DNA from: Prevotella sp. UBA3294
GTDB taxonomy: Bacteria > Bacteroidota > Bacteroidia > Bacteroidales > Bacteroidaceae
Direction of reading: 5' to 3'
NCBI GenBank assembly: GCA_002361535.1
Contig: DETG01000118.1
Coordinates: 1 to 23,605 of the forward strand
DNA length: 23,605 bases
In this document: positions 7,794-15,072 of the stretch, in pieces
How positions within the stretch are numbered: the first letter of the stretch is position 1
Layout of the letters: each line of letters starts with the position of its first letter
Translations under genes and position numbers: made by a program
The notes under the pieces: generated by a model
Told to the model about the DNA's origin: nothing
Databases searched by the model: none
The model's input: the letters and a program-made list of their open reading frames with translations, nothing else

Positions 7794-8771
7794 CTATATG
7801 CTACGTTTGGAAACGAAGGCTACATAGGCACGCAAAGCATCAGCCACATCAGGCAAAGAAACACAACGGTCGATGAAATCATAGCATTTCATGCTATATT
7901 CATCCATTCTCTTGGCGGCATAATCAATGCCGCCATTTTCTTTGGCAAACCTTACCAAACGATGGATTTCATCGATACTGACGCTGCCATCCTTTACCTT
8001 CTTGGATAAAGCAATCATCTGCGTGTCGTGAGTAGAATTCAAGGCATATAGAATAGGTAAGGTGAGCTTACCTTCTGCCATATCGTTTCCCGTAGGTTTT
8101 CCGATATTCGCAGAATCATAATAGTCAAAAATATCATCACGAATCTGGAAAATCGTACCGATATAATGTCCAAAGAGACGTACTTCCTCAATAGCCGACA
8201 TGGACAGCCCGGCTGAAATGGCACCAATCACACAACAGGATTCAAACAAAGCCGCCGTCTTGTTCTCGATGACTTCAAAATATTTATCTTCAGAGAGACC
8301 ATTCTCATCAGTGTTGGTCAACTGAAGAATCTCACCTTTTGATAAAGATCGTCCCAAGTCAGCTATTTGTGCAAAGATCCGTTCATTATGTGTATAACTG
8401 ACATGCAAAAGAGCCGTGGAGAGAATATAATCACCCACCAAGACTGCAACTTTATTATCATAAGAAGCGTTGACAGAGGCTTGACCACGACGTTCACGGG
8501 CTTCGTCAACCACATCATCATGAACCAGACTGGCAGTATGCAACAGCTCCAGTCCCACAGCAGAGTGAAGTGTTGATTCATTCACACCACCATAGTTTTT
8601 TGCTATCAGTAAAATCAACATGGGACGCATACGTTTCCCTCCCCTATTTCGAATATGAGACAGGGCTTGTCCGAGTAATCCGTCTGAGTGAGTCAACGAG
8701 TTATTGAATAAGGTGATAAAATCATCCAATTCACGTTGAATAGGTAACGTTATTTGCGATAATAGTTCCAT
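7794..8771 (-). CDS. ispB: Long-chain polyprenyl diphosphate synthase
   Basis: A trans-isoprenyl diphosphate synthase of 325 residues that condenses isopentenyl diphosphate onto an allylic primer, probably making the menaquinone side chain. Landmarks: GGKRMRP (44-50), the first Asp-rich motif DDVVD within LVHDDVVDEARERRGQ (83-98), and the second, DDIFD within QIRDDIFDYYD (209-219). The small residues ahead of the first motif fit a long-chain product, but the length cannot be fixed from sequence, so the symbol is provisional. The start is the ATG at 8771-8769; a longer frame from a TTG at 8792 is excluded because the TATTTTTG promoter box lies on that codon. It is a single-gene unit, divergent from polA and convergent with deoC. 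Confidence 0.92.
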   Translation of the reverse strand: MELLSQITLPIQRELDDFITLFNNSLTHSDGLLGQALSHIRNRGGKRMRPMLILLIAKNYGGVNESTLHSAVGLELLHTASLVHDDVVDEARERRGQASVNASYDNKVAVLVGDYILSTALLHVSYTHNERIFAQIADLGRSLSKGEILQLTNTDENGLSEDKYFEVIENKTAALFESCCVIGAISAGLSMSAIEEVRLFGHYIGTIFQIRDDIFDYYDSANIGKPTGNDMAEGKLTLPILYALNSTHDTQMIALSKKVKDGSVSIDEIHRLVRFAKENGGIDYAAKRMDEYSMKCYDFIDRCVSLPDVADALRAYVAFVSKRSI

Positions 8772-8789
8772 GCTTTCGGAAATTTCATG

Positions 8790-8797
8790 CAAAAATA
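8790..8797 (-). promoter_or_regulatory. Promoter -7 box of the polyprenyl synthase gene
   Basis: TATTTTTG read on the minus strand, 18 bp before the ATG at 8771. I see no clear TTG at the -33 position. The box overlaps a TTG codon that would otherwise extend the gene, which fixes the ATG as the start. Confidence 0.6.
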
Positions 8798-8830
8798 CGT
8801 AATTTATTCGGATTAATGAAAAAGAATTTG

Positions 8831-8838
8831 TAATTTTG
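8831..8838 (+). promoter_or_regulatory. Promoter -7 box of polA
   Basis: TAATTTTG 20 bp before the polA ATG. No TTG is visible at the expected -33 distance. It diverges from the prenyl synthase promoter within an 87-bp shared intergenic region. Confidence 0.6.
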
Positions 8839-8858
8839 AACGGAAAATTATAATATTT

Positions 8859-11624
8859 ATGGATAAATTGTTTCTTTTAGACGCTTATGCCCTCATTTAC
8901 CGGGCGTATTACGCATTTATGAAAAACCCGCGAATCAATTCCAAGGGTTTAAATACATCGGCAATCATGGGATTCTGTAACACCCTTCACGAGGTAATGG
9001 AGAAAGAAAAACCTACGCATTTAGGAGTGGCCTTCGACCCCCATGGACCCACTTTCCGCACCGATGCTTTCCCTGAATACAAGGCTCAGCGTGAGGAGAC
9101 ACCCGAAGACATCAGAGCGTCGGTTCCTATCATCAAGGATATTCTGACAGCCATGAACATACCCATCCTTCAAGTGGATCACTTTGAAGCAGACGATGTG
9201 ATTGGTACATTAGCCATAAAGAGCGGTGAAATGGGCATTTCCACCTACATGCTCACACCAGACAAAGACTACGGACAGCTTGTAAACAAGAATGTGTATA
9301 TATACCGTCCCCGTCATGGTGGTGGATATGAAGTGCTGGATGAGGAGGGTATCTGCAAGAAATATGGCATCTCCTCCCCTCTTCAAGTGATCGACCTGTT
9401 AGCACTGATGGGAGACACTGCAGACAATTTCCCAGGATGTCCTGGTGTGGGAGAGAAAACAGCTGTGAAGCTTATCAATGAGTTCGGCAATGTAGAGAAC
9501 CTTCTGACAAACACCAGTCAGATCAAAGGCAAACTTCGAGAGAAAGTAGAAGCAGCAGTTGAGGATATCAAGATGTCGAAGTTCTTGGCAACCATCCGAA
9601 GAGATGTTCCCATCGAACTTGACATGGATGCTCTCAAGGTGACAGCCCCAAACGAGGATGCTCTGAGGAAAATCTTTGCTGAACTGGAGTTTAGAACACT
9701 AATTGACAAATTCCTTAATAAATCACAAAAAATATCAAAAACCACAGAATCGCAACCCGATTTATTTGGCTTTTTTGCTGAGGAGGGGGAAGGTAAGGAG
9801 CAAAAAGTGGCTGGATTTTCCATAAAAAACGTTAACGTAAATTACAAACTAATTGATAATGAAGAGGATGCGAGGAAATTATGTGACTTTTTTATGACAA
9901 ATGAAACTCTCACTTTAGACACAGAAACCACTTCAACAAATGCCATGGAGGCAGAATTGGTAGGACTGAGCTTCGCAGTGAAAGAAAATGAGGCTTTCTA
10001 CGTAGCAATTCCCAGCGATCGAGAAGAAGCACAAAAAATTGTCGACATTTTCAAACCGATCTATGAAAATGAAAATATTTTGAAGATCGGACAAAATATC
10101 AAGTACGACTTAGAAGTTCTTCATCATTATGGTGTGACACTCAGAGGAAACATGTGGGATACAATGATCGCCCATTATCTGATCCAGCCCGAACTCCGAC
10201 ACAATATGGACTACATGGCAGAAACTCTATTGGGATATCATACCATCCACATCGATGAACTGATCGGTCCGAAGGGAAAGAACCAGAAATCCATGCGTGA
10301 TCTCTCCCCTACCGATATATATGAGTATGCTTGCGAGGATGCTGACATCACATTGAAACTAAAAAATGTGTTGGAGCCAAAACTGAAAGAAGCGGGTGTG
10401 GAGCATTTGTTCTATGAAATTGAGATGCCATTGGTACCTGTATTGGCTGAAATGGAAATGAACGGTGTTTGCATTGATACGGAATCACTGAATGAAACAT
10501 CAAGAATTTTTACCAATAGAATGCAAGAGTTGGAAAACCGGATTTACGAACTTGCTGGCGAGAAATTCAATATTGCCTCCCCCAAACAGGTAGGTGAAAT
10601 CTTGTTCGACAAAATGAAAATTGTGGAGAAAGCCAAGAAAACCAAGACAGGACAATACGTCACTTCCGAGGAAGTTCTTCAACAATTAAAGAACAAACAC
10701 GAAATCATTGCTGACATACTGGAACACAGAGGGTTAAAGAAACTTATCGGTACCTATATCGATGCCCTGCCGAAATTGATCAATCCGCAAACAGGACATA
10801 TCCATACCTCATTCAATCAAACGATAACAGCAACGGGACGACTCTCCTCATCGGATCCAAATCTCCAGAACATACCGATCCGTGGTGAGGACGGGAAAGA
10901 AATCCGCAAGGCTTTTATACCAGAGCCTGGTTGTCTGTTTTTTTCAGCAGATTATTCACAGATTGAACTCCGCGTGATGGCTCACCTTTCTGGGGATGAA
11001 AACATGATAGAAGTGTTCCGCGAAGGTAAAGATCTTCACGCTGCCACTGCTGCCACCATTTATAAAAAGGACATCAGCGAAGTAAGCCGCGATGAACGCA
11101 CTAAGTCGAAACGCGCCAACTTCGGCATCATCTATGGCATCACAGTATTTGGTTTAGCCGAACGATTAGATATCTCAAGAGACGAATCAAAACAGCTGAT
11201 AGACGGCTTCTTCGAGACATTCCCACAAGTGCACGAATATATGGAGGAATCCAAGAAGATAGCACGAGAGAAAGGGTATGCAGAAACGATTTTCCATCGT
11301 CGTAGGTACCTGCCTGATATCAACTCACACAATGCGACTGTACGCAATTTCGCTGAACGCAATGCTATCAATGCACCGATACAGGGCAGTGCAGCCGATA
11401 TCATCAAAGTGGCCATGATCCATATATACAATCGTTTCAAGAAAGAGGGCATTCGCTCTAAGATGATCCTACAGGTACATGACGAACTCAACTTCTCGGT
11501 CTATCCTGAAGAAAAAGAACGTGTAGAAGCCATCGTACTCGAAGAAATGCAACAGGCCTACCAATTGAAGGTCCCTCTCATTGCCGACTGTGGTTTCGGC
11601 ACCAATTGGCTTGAGGCCCATTAA
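8859..11624 (+). CDS. polA: DNA polymerase I
   Basis: Repair and Okazaki-fragment-processing polymerase, 921 residues, normal family length. It has three domains. The N-terminal 5'-3' exonuclease (about 1-290) begins MDKLFLLDAYALIYRAYYAF and carries HFEADDVIGTLA and the helix-hairpin-helix FPGCPGVGEKTA. The 3'-5' exonuclease (about 325-520) keeps its acidic residues in LTLDTETTS (near 354), IGQNIKYDLEVL and YACEDADITL, so proofreading looks intact, unlike many Gram-positive PolA. The polymerase domain carries motif A FFSADYSQIELRVMAHLSGD (near 697), motif B with RANFGIIYG (near 751) and motif C LQVHDELNF (near 872). It is a single-gene unit with its own TAATTTTG promoter and a strong hairpin just downstream. 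Confidence 0.97.
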   Translation: MDKLFLLDAYALIYRAYYAFMKNPRINSKGLNTSAIMGFCNTLHEVMEKEKPTHLGVAFDPHGPTFRTDAFPEYKAQREETPEDIRASVPIIKDILTAMNIPILQVDHFEADDVIGTLAIKSGEMGISTYMLTPDKDYGQLVNKNVYIYRPRHGGGYEVLDEEGICKKYGISSPLQVIDLLALMGDTADNFPGCPGVGEKTAVKLINEFGNVENLLTNTSQIKGKLREKVEAAVEDIKMSKFLATIRRDVPIELDMDALKVTAPNEDALRKIFAELEFRTLIDKFLNKSQKISKTTESQPDLFGFFAEEGEGKEQKVAGFSIKNVNVNYKLIDNEEDARKLCDFFMTNETLTLDTETTSTNAMEAELVGLSFAVKENEAFYVAIPSDREEAQKIVDIFKPIYENENILKIGQNIKYDLEVLHHYGVTLRGNMWDTMIAHYLIQPELRHNMDYMAETLLGYHTIHIDELIGPKGKNQKSMRDLSPTDIYEYACEDADITLKLKNVLEPKLKEAGVEHLFYEIEMPLVPVLAEMEMNGVCIDTESLNETSRIFTNRMQELENRIYELAGEKFNIASPKQVGEILFDKMKIVEKAKKTKTGQYVTSEEVLQQLKNKHEIIADILEHRGLKKLIGTYIDALPKLINPQTGHIHTSFNQTITATGRLSSSDPNLQNIPIRGEDGKEIRKAFIPEPGCLFFSADYSQIELRVMAHLSGDENMIEVFREGKDLHAATAATIYKKDISEVSRDERTKSKRANFGIIYGITVFGLAERLDISRDESKQLIDGFFETFPQVHEYMEESKKIAREKGYAETIFHRRRYLPDINSHNATVRNFAERNAINAPIQGSAADIIKVAMIHIYNRFKKEGIRSKMILQVHDELNFSVYPEEKERVEAIVLEEMQQAYQLKVPLIADCGFGTNWLEAH

Positions 11625-11634
11625 CCCATCTACA

Positions 11635-11663
11635 TGTAAACTGCGGCATTACCGCAGTTTACA
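11635..11663. terminator. Hairpin terminator between convergent polA and the TupA-like gene
   Basis: TGTAAACTGCGG (11635-11646), a 5-nt loop, and its perfect complement CCGCAGTTTACA (11652-11663) form a 12-bp stem 10 bp after the polA stop and 22 bp after the end of the minus-strand gene. No long T tract follows on either side, so it may block transcription weakly or protect 3' ends for both genes. Confidence 0.65.
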
Positions 11664-11685
11664 CAATTATCCTAAAATAATAGTA

Positions 11686-12678
11686 TTAGCGACAGTTCAG
11701 ACTCTCCCGTACTACTTCTCCTGGTAATAATGATGAATACTCAATATACTCATTTGAATATTTTCTGATGTCTATCCAACTGCCAAGCATTAAGTCCGCC
11801 TCTTGGGGTTGAAAATCATTACACCCCGAACCATGATAAAACGTTATTTCACCAAAGTAAATGGTGCCTTTGATGTTATAAAGATCCACGCGGCAATGGG
11901 GGAATGGCGAAGACAACCGCCTTGCATAATCGATCATCAGTTCAAAATTCCTTGGTTTTTGAATCTTTTCGACCATATAGTGTTCACGTGTTTCTTTTAA
12001 TTCAAGTGGGTGAAAATTCATATCATAGAAATTACGATAGTATTCCTCTGCATGAGTGCCGTCAGTATTACATACTCCAATATCTAATGAAAGCAGCTTT
12101 GGCTCCCCTTCAAAACAAAAGAATTTATAATCAAGCAGTCCGAAAGGTTCATCCGTTTGGAGTACACGCTCTGCTATCAGACATGGTTTCATGTCCTTAT
12201 AAGGCCATTCTAAGCCAAAATAATAAGCGTTATCCTTAAGCCAATGATCAAACTGGCGTTGCACTTTTTTCATGTTTGTAGATCCTTTTCGAATGATCAT
12301 GTTGCCCCCGGACAAGTGATTACATTTGAGAAAGAACTCTTCTGCTTTTATCTTATCCAAGTCTATCTCAGCAACAGAACTATAATGTCCAAAGACCTCT
12401 ATTAGGATATGTTCCAATCCGCACTCTTTCACATACTCTCGTACTCGCCATTTGTCGGCGCATTGAATCTGCAAGGGGTGATGATAATTGAACTTTAACC
12501 ACCATAATTTCTCATCGAAAGTTCTCGGATTTTTCACGTTGAGATACTTTCGATACTTAATCCAGTACGTTACAACCGCATATAAACGGTCCGGCACCAA
12601 ATAGGTACGCCATTTAAAATAACTTCTCTTCAGAAAACAATACAAATCGTTTCCTTTCAATAATTCCTTGGTTTTCAT
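11686..12678 (-). CDS. TupA-like ATP-grasp domain protein (polysaccharide-associated)
   Basis: A 330-residue protein of the TupA-like ATP-grasp group, often annotated as a glycosyltransferase because members lie in capsule and teichuronopeptide clusters. Characteristic segments are NPRTFDEKLWWLKF (50-63), ADKWRVREYV (74-83), the ATP-binding FLKCNHLSGGNMIIRKG (116-132), LIAERVL (167-173), DYKFFCFEGEPKLL (183-196), and near the end RVDLYNIKGTIYFGEITFYHGSGC with acidic metal ligands. Members are thought to join an amino acid or similar group to a sugar polymer; the substrate here is unknown. The start is the ATG at 12678: the 24-codon longer frame runs into an upstream terminator-like structure and has an atypical N-terminus. 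No other polysaccharide genes are nearby, which is unusual. It is preceded by a structured leader or ncRNA. Confidence 0.8.
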   Translation of the reverse strand: MKTKELLKGNDLYCFLKRSYFKWRTYLVPDRLYAVVTYWIKYRKYLNVKNPRTFDEKLWWLKFNYHHPLQIQCADKWRVREYVKECGLEHILIEVFGHYSSVAEIDLDKIKAEEFFLKCNHLSGGNMIIRKGSTNMKKVQRQFDHWLKDNAYYFGLEWPYKDMKPCLIAERVLQTDEPFGLLDYKFFCFEGEPKLLSLDIGVCNTDGTHAEEYYRNFYDMNFHPLELKETREHYMVEKIQKPRNFELMIDYARRLSSPFPHCRVDLYNIKGTIYFGEITFYHGSGCNDFQPQEADLMLGSWIDIRKYSNEYIEYSSLLPGEVVRESLNCR

Positions 12679-12734
12679 AAAAAAATAATAGTGAGCGAAT
12701 GCAGAATACTCAAGGAAAAGAAACCGGCAGGCAC

Positions 12735-12765
12735 CAAAAAACGTGGACAATAGCTATATCCACGT
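12735..12765 (-). terminator. Intrinsic terminator-like hairpin upstream of the TupA-like gene
   Basis: On the minus strand ACGTGGA (12765-12759) pairs with TCCACGT (12747-12741) across an 11-nt loop that itself contains ATAGCTAT, and six T residues follow directly (12741-12736). The hairpin with T tract is a textbook rho-independent terminator. It sits 57 bp before the start codon of the TupA-like gene and so either ends a small RNA or attenuates that gene. Confidence 0.7.
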
Positions 12766-12956
12766 CCCTAGGTACTTGCCGGAAACCCGTTATCACAGAT
12801 AAGTTACGTCCACGATTATAATGGACGTTCACTCTTTATTCTATGATAACTCGTTCTTTCTACCGGCAAGTTTCAGGAACGTTATGAATAAATAGCAAAC
12901 GCTAATTTTAACCACAAAAATAGAGACAGACCGTTCCGCTGAACACTTTCCATCCA
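12735..12956 (-). ncRNA. Putative structured small RNA or attenuator leader
   Basis: A roughly 220-nt transcript is outlined by a consensus promoter at one end and an intrinsic terminator at the other. In between, in minus-strand order: TCAG...GAACG (near 12940-12930) pairs with CGTTCCTGA (near 12882-12874); ACTTGCCGG (12871-12863) with CCGGCAAGT (12782-12774); nested inside that, GTTATCA (12850-12844) with TGATAAC (12795-12789); and inside that ACGTCCA (12828-12822) with TGGACGT (12812-12806). This gives a long rod with internal bulges, reminiscent of 6S RNA or the Bacteroidales-1 class, followed by the terminator. I cannot assign a family. Alternative pairing exists: CGTGGAC (12814-12808) could capture GTCCACG of the terminator, as in an attenuator. 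Boundaries are approximate. Confidence 0.55.
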
Positions 12957-12960
12957 ACTG

Positions 12961-12990
12961 CAAAGATACAAAAAAATTAGAAAACAGCAA
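12961..12990 (-). promoter_or_regulatory. Promoter of the structured RNA / TupA-like leader
   Basis: On the minus strand TTG (12990-12988), a 19-bp spacer, then TATCTTTG (12968-12961): a full consensus match. The predicted start is near 12956, about 278 bp before the TupA-like start codon. No better promoter lies closer to that gene. Confidence 0.72.
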
Positions 12991-13030
12991 TATAATAATC
13001 AACATATTTTTACGTCTGCAAGTTTTTTCG

Positions 13031-13038
13031 TATTTTTG
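13031..13038 (+). promoter_or_regulatory. Promoter -7 box of the DUF418 pseudogene
   Basis: TATTTTTG 25 bp before the ATG at 13064, preceded by a T-rich stretch but with no clear TTG at -33. It shows that the decayed gene may still be transcribed. It diverges from the minus-strand promoter 41 bp away. Confidence 0.55.
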
Positions 13039-13063
13039 CATTGACAAAAAAGGCATTTCAAAG

Positions 13064-13848
13064 ATGAAAAATGAAAACACTGGAGCACCAGTCAGACAGC
13101 GTATCGTCATTCTCGATGCATTGCGAGGCTTTGCGCTGCTGGGCATCATACTGGCCAACTTCCCGGAGTTCTCTCTATGGACATTCCAAAGTGAGAATGT
13201 GCAGCAGGCAATGGACACTGCAGTAACCGATCATGGGTGCAATGGCTACTCAGCATGCTCATAGACGGCAAGTTCTACCTTATTTTTTCTGTCCTTTTCG
13301 GCATTGGCTTCTCCATCATTTTGGAAAATGCAACACAGCGCAGTGCCAACGGCATGCGCATCTTTTACCGTCGCATGACAGTGCTGGCAGTCATTGGACT
13401 GCTACACATGATGCTTCTATGGAGCGGTGATATCCTGTTTCTCTATGCCTTTATCCACACCGGCGACTACCATTGTGACAATATCGTTTACAGTGTGCTC
13501 TATGTCATCAGCGTCTATCCAACAGGTCTGATGTATATCACCGGCCTCGCCCTACTCTACCGATGCTTCCCACACGGCCGACTGTGGACTGCACTGGCCT
13601 ACCCTGGTCGTATGGCGCTCACCAACTATCTCTCACAATCGGTCTGCGGTATATTACTGTTCTATGGTATCGGAATGGGCATGGGAGCAGATATCGGCTT
13701 GTGGCCTACCGAGGTGCTTGCCATCATCGTTTTCCTCTTCCAGATTTGTTTCAGTGCCCTATGGCTGAAGCTGTTCCAGTTCGGACCTCTCGAATGGATA
13801 TGGCGGATGTTCACCTACGGCAAAACATTCCCCTTGAAGAAGCATTAG
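13064..13848 (+). pseudogene. Decayed YeiB/DUF418 family membrane protein
   Basis: Two frames together cover the beginning and end of a DUF418 (YeiB-like) multi-pass membrane protein. Frame one (13064 to about 13235) gives RQRIVILDALRGFALLGIIL, the family's N-terminal signature. At about 13230-13240 the reading shifts by -1 into MLIDGKFYLIFSVLFGIGFS, also typical, which continues to 13848 with the C-terminal signature PGRMALTNYLSQSVCGILLF and GPLEWIWRMFTYGK. Besides the frameshift, the middle is missing: GDILFLYAF (near 13430-13455) jumps almost at once to VYPTGLMYITGLALLYR, where intact relatives (around 390-400 residues, from memory) have some 120-140 more residues. The remainder would encode only about 260. 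Two independent lesions argue for a real pseudogene, not one sequencing error. The family's function is poorly known. Confidence 0.85.
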
Positions 13849-13903
13849 TATGAAATCCAACGTTTTTTCACTCTATCATCACCATTAATTCAAAGAAATG
13901 TAG

Positions 13904-13911
13904 TAATTTTG
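13904..13911 (+). promoter_or_regulatory. Promoter -7 box of ychF-lgt
   Basis: TAATTTTG 29 bp before the ychF ATG at 13941. No clear TTG is seen at -33. The 92-bp gap from the pseudogene contains nothing else I recognise. Confidence 0.6.
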
Positions 13912-13940
13912 CACACAGATTATATAAACGAATATAGATA

Positions 13941-15041
13941 ATGGCATTAAAATGTGGTATTGTAGGACTTCCGAATGTGGGTAAGTCCACACTTTTCAAC
14001 TGTCTGAGCAGTGCCAAGGCACAGGCAGCTAATTTTCCTTTTTGTACGATTGAACCAAACGTGGGCGTCATTACCGTTCCTGATGAAAGACTGACGAAAC
14101 TCGCCGAGCTGGTACATCCTGGTCGTATTGTGCCTGCAACCTGTGAGATTGTAGATATTGCCGGATTGGTAAAGGGTGCTTCAAAAGGAGAAGGATTAGG
14201 AAACAAATTCCTTGGGAACATCCGTGAGACGGATGCCATCATTCACGTGCTACGCTGCTTCGAAGATGATAATATCACCCATGTTGATGGTACCATCAAT
14301 CCTATCCGAGACAAGGAGATCATCGATACAGAACTTCAATTAAAAGATTTAGAGACGATCGAAAGTCGGTTGGCCAAGACCGAGAAAGCCGCTGCTGCCG
14401 GTAACAAAGATGCCAAAGTGGAAGCCACCGTATTGAAAGCCTATAAAGAGGTGCTGGAACAAGGAAAGAATGCCCGTGTGGTGGAGTTTGAGACAAAGGA
14501 TGAGCAGGATGCTGCCCGCAACTTATTCCTTCTCACTGCCAAACCCGTGCTCTATGTATGTAATGTGAGTGAGGCAGAAGCCAAGGACGGAAACGATTTT
14601 ACCCGTCAAATTGAGGCTCTTGCCAAAGAGGAAGGAGCAGAATCGATGGTGATTGCTGCTAAGACCGAGGAAGATATTGCAGAGTTGGAGAGCTACGAAG
14701 ACAAGCAGCTGTTCCTTGAAGAGTTGGGCTTAGAGGAGAGTGGTGTGAACCGCCTCATCAAGAAGGCCTATTCCCTGCTGAACCTCGAAACCTTCATCAC
14801 CGCTGGCGAGATGGAGGTGAAAGCCTGGACCTATCACAAAGGCTGGAAGGCTCCCCAGTGTGCCGGTGTGATCCATACCGACTTTGAAAAGGGTTTTATC
14901 CGAGCTGAGGTCATCAAGTACGATGATTATATCCAGTATGGCTCAGAAGCCGCTGTTCGCGAAGCCGGCAAGATGGGTATCGAGGGCAAGGATTACGTGG
15001 TGCAGGACGGCGATATCATGCACTTCCGCTTCAATGTCTAA
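13941..15041 (+). CDS. ychF: Ribosome-associated GTP/ATP-binding protein YchF (Obg-like ATPase)
   Basis: A 366-residue P-loop NTPase of the Obg/OLA1 group, conserved in nearly all bacteria, which binds ribosomes and generally prefers ATP. Motifs: G1 GLPNVGKS (9-16), the switch region ANFPFCTIEPNVG (30-42), G3 DIAGL (72-76) followed by VKGASKGEGLGNKFL, and the altered G4 NVSE (near 207) where classical GTPases have NKxD, which explains the relaxed base specificity. A coiled-coil insert (about 120-190) and a C-terminal TGS domain (about 280-366, ending DGDIMHFRFNV) complete the usual architecture. lgt starts 16 bp after the stop, so the two are probably co-transcribed. Confidence 0.96.
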   Translation: MALKCGIVGLPNVGKSTLFNCLSSAKAQAANFPFCTIEPNVGVITVPDERLTKLAELVHPGRIVPATCEIVDIAGLVKGASKGEGLGNKFLGNIRETDAIIHVLRCFEDDNITHVDGTINPIRDKEIIDTELQLKDLETIESRLAKTEKAAAAGNKDAKVEATVLKAYKEVLEQGKNARVVEFETKDEQDAARNLFLLTAKPVLYVCNVSEAEAKDGNDFTRQIEALAKEEGAESMVIAAKTEEDIAELESYEDKQLFLEELGLEESGVNRLIKKAYSLLNLETFITAGEMEVKAWTYHKGWKAPQCAGVIHTDFEKGFIRAEVIKYDDYIQYGSEAAVREAGKMGIEGKDYVVQDGDIMHFRFNV

Positions 15042-15044
15042 CCA

Positions 15045-15072
15045 TGAATGATGAACTATGAACTGTGAACTA
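15045..15072 (+). repeat. Tandem 7-bp repeat across the lgt start codon
   Basis: TGAACTA (15052-15058), TGAACTG (15059-15065) and TGAACTA (15066-15072) stand in tandem, with a degenerate fourth copy TGAATGA just before (15045-15051). The lgt start codon lies at a unit boundary, so the first codons of lgt come from the repeat. The unit length is not a multiple of three. Confidence 0.65.

Larger units (their letters stand above)
12679..13063. other. Structured non-coding gap between the TupA-like gene and the DUF418 pseudogene
   Basis: This 385-bp gap holds no convincing protein gene. It contains a minus-strand promoter (12961-12990), a run of nested complementary segments down to about 12724, a terminator-like hairpin (12735-12765), and a plus-strand -7 box (13031-13038) for the decayed gene to the right. 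Confidence 0.75.

Noticed and set aside
8772..8792. TTG start for the polyprenyl synthase
   Set aside because: The TTG is part of the TATTTTTG promoter box, so it would precede the transcription start.
11981..11994. CACGTG-centred sequence inside the TupA-like gene as a third parS
   Set aside because: Only the CACGTG core fits; the flanks do not match TGTTT/AAACA.
12679..12750. 24-codon N-terminal extension of the TupA-like gene
   Set aside because: It begins inside the terminator hairpin, is aromatic-rich and atypical; the ATG at 12678 starts a normal-looking protein.
12771..12871. Invertible (phase-variable) promoter segment
   Set aside because: The inverted arms are only 9 bp and no TAnnTTTG element lies between them; an RNA structure explains them better.
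12882..12953. 23-codon minus-strand ORF at the start of the structured RNA (possible leader peptide)
   Set aside because: Its ATG is only about 3 nt from the predicted transcription start, with no ribosome-binding signal and no run of a regulatory amino acid.
12841..13218. 125-codon minus-strand open frame
   Set aside because: It crosses two promoters and the pseudogene's conserved N-terminus, with no recognisable domain; a chance frame.
13868..14242. 124-codon minus-strand frame over the ychF start
   Set aside because: It is antisense to the strongly conserved GTPase N-terminus and has no recognisable features.
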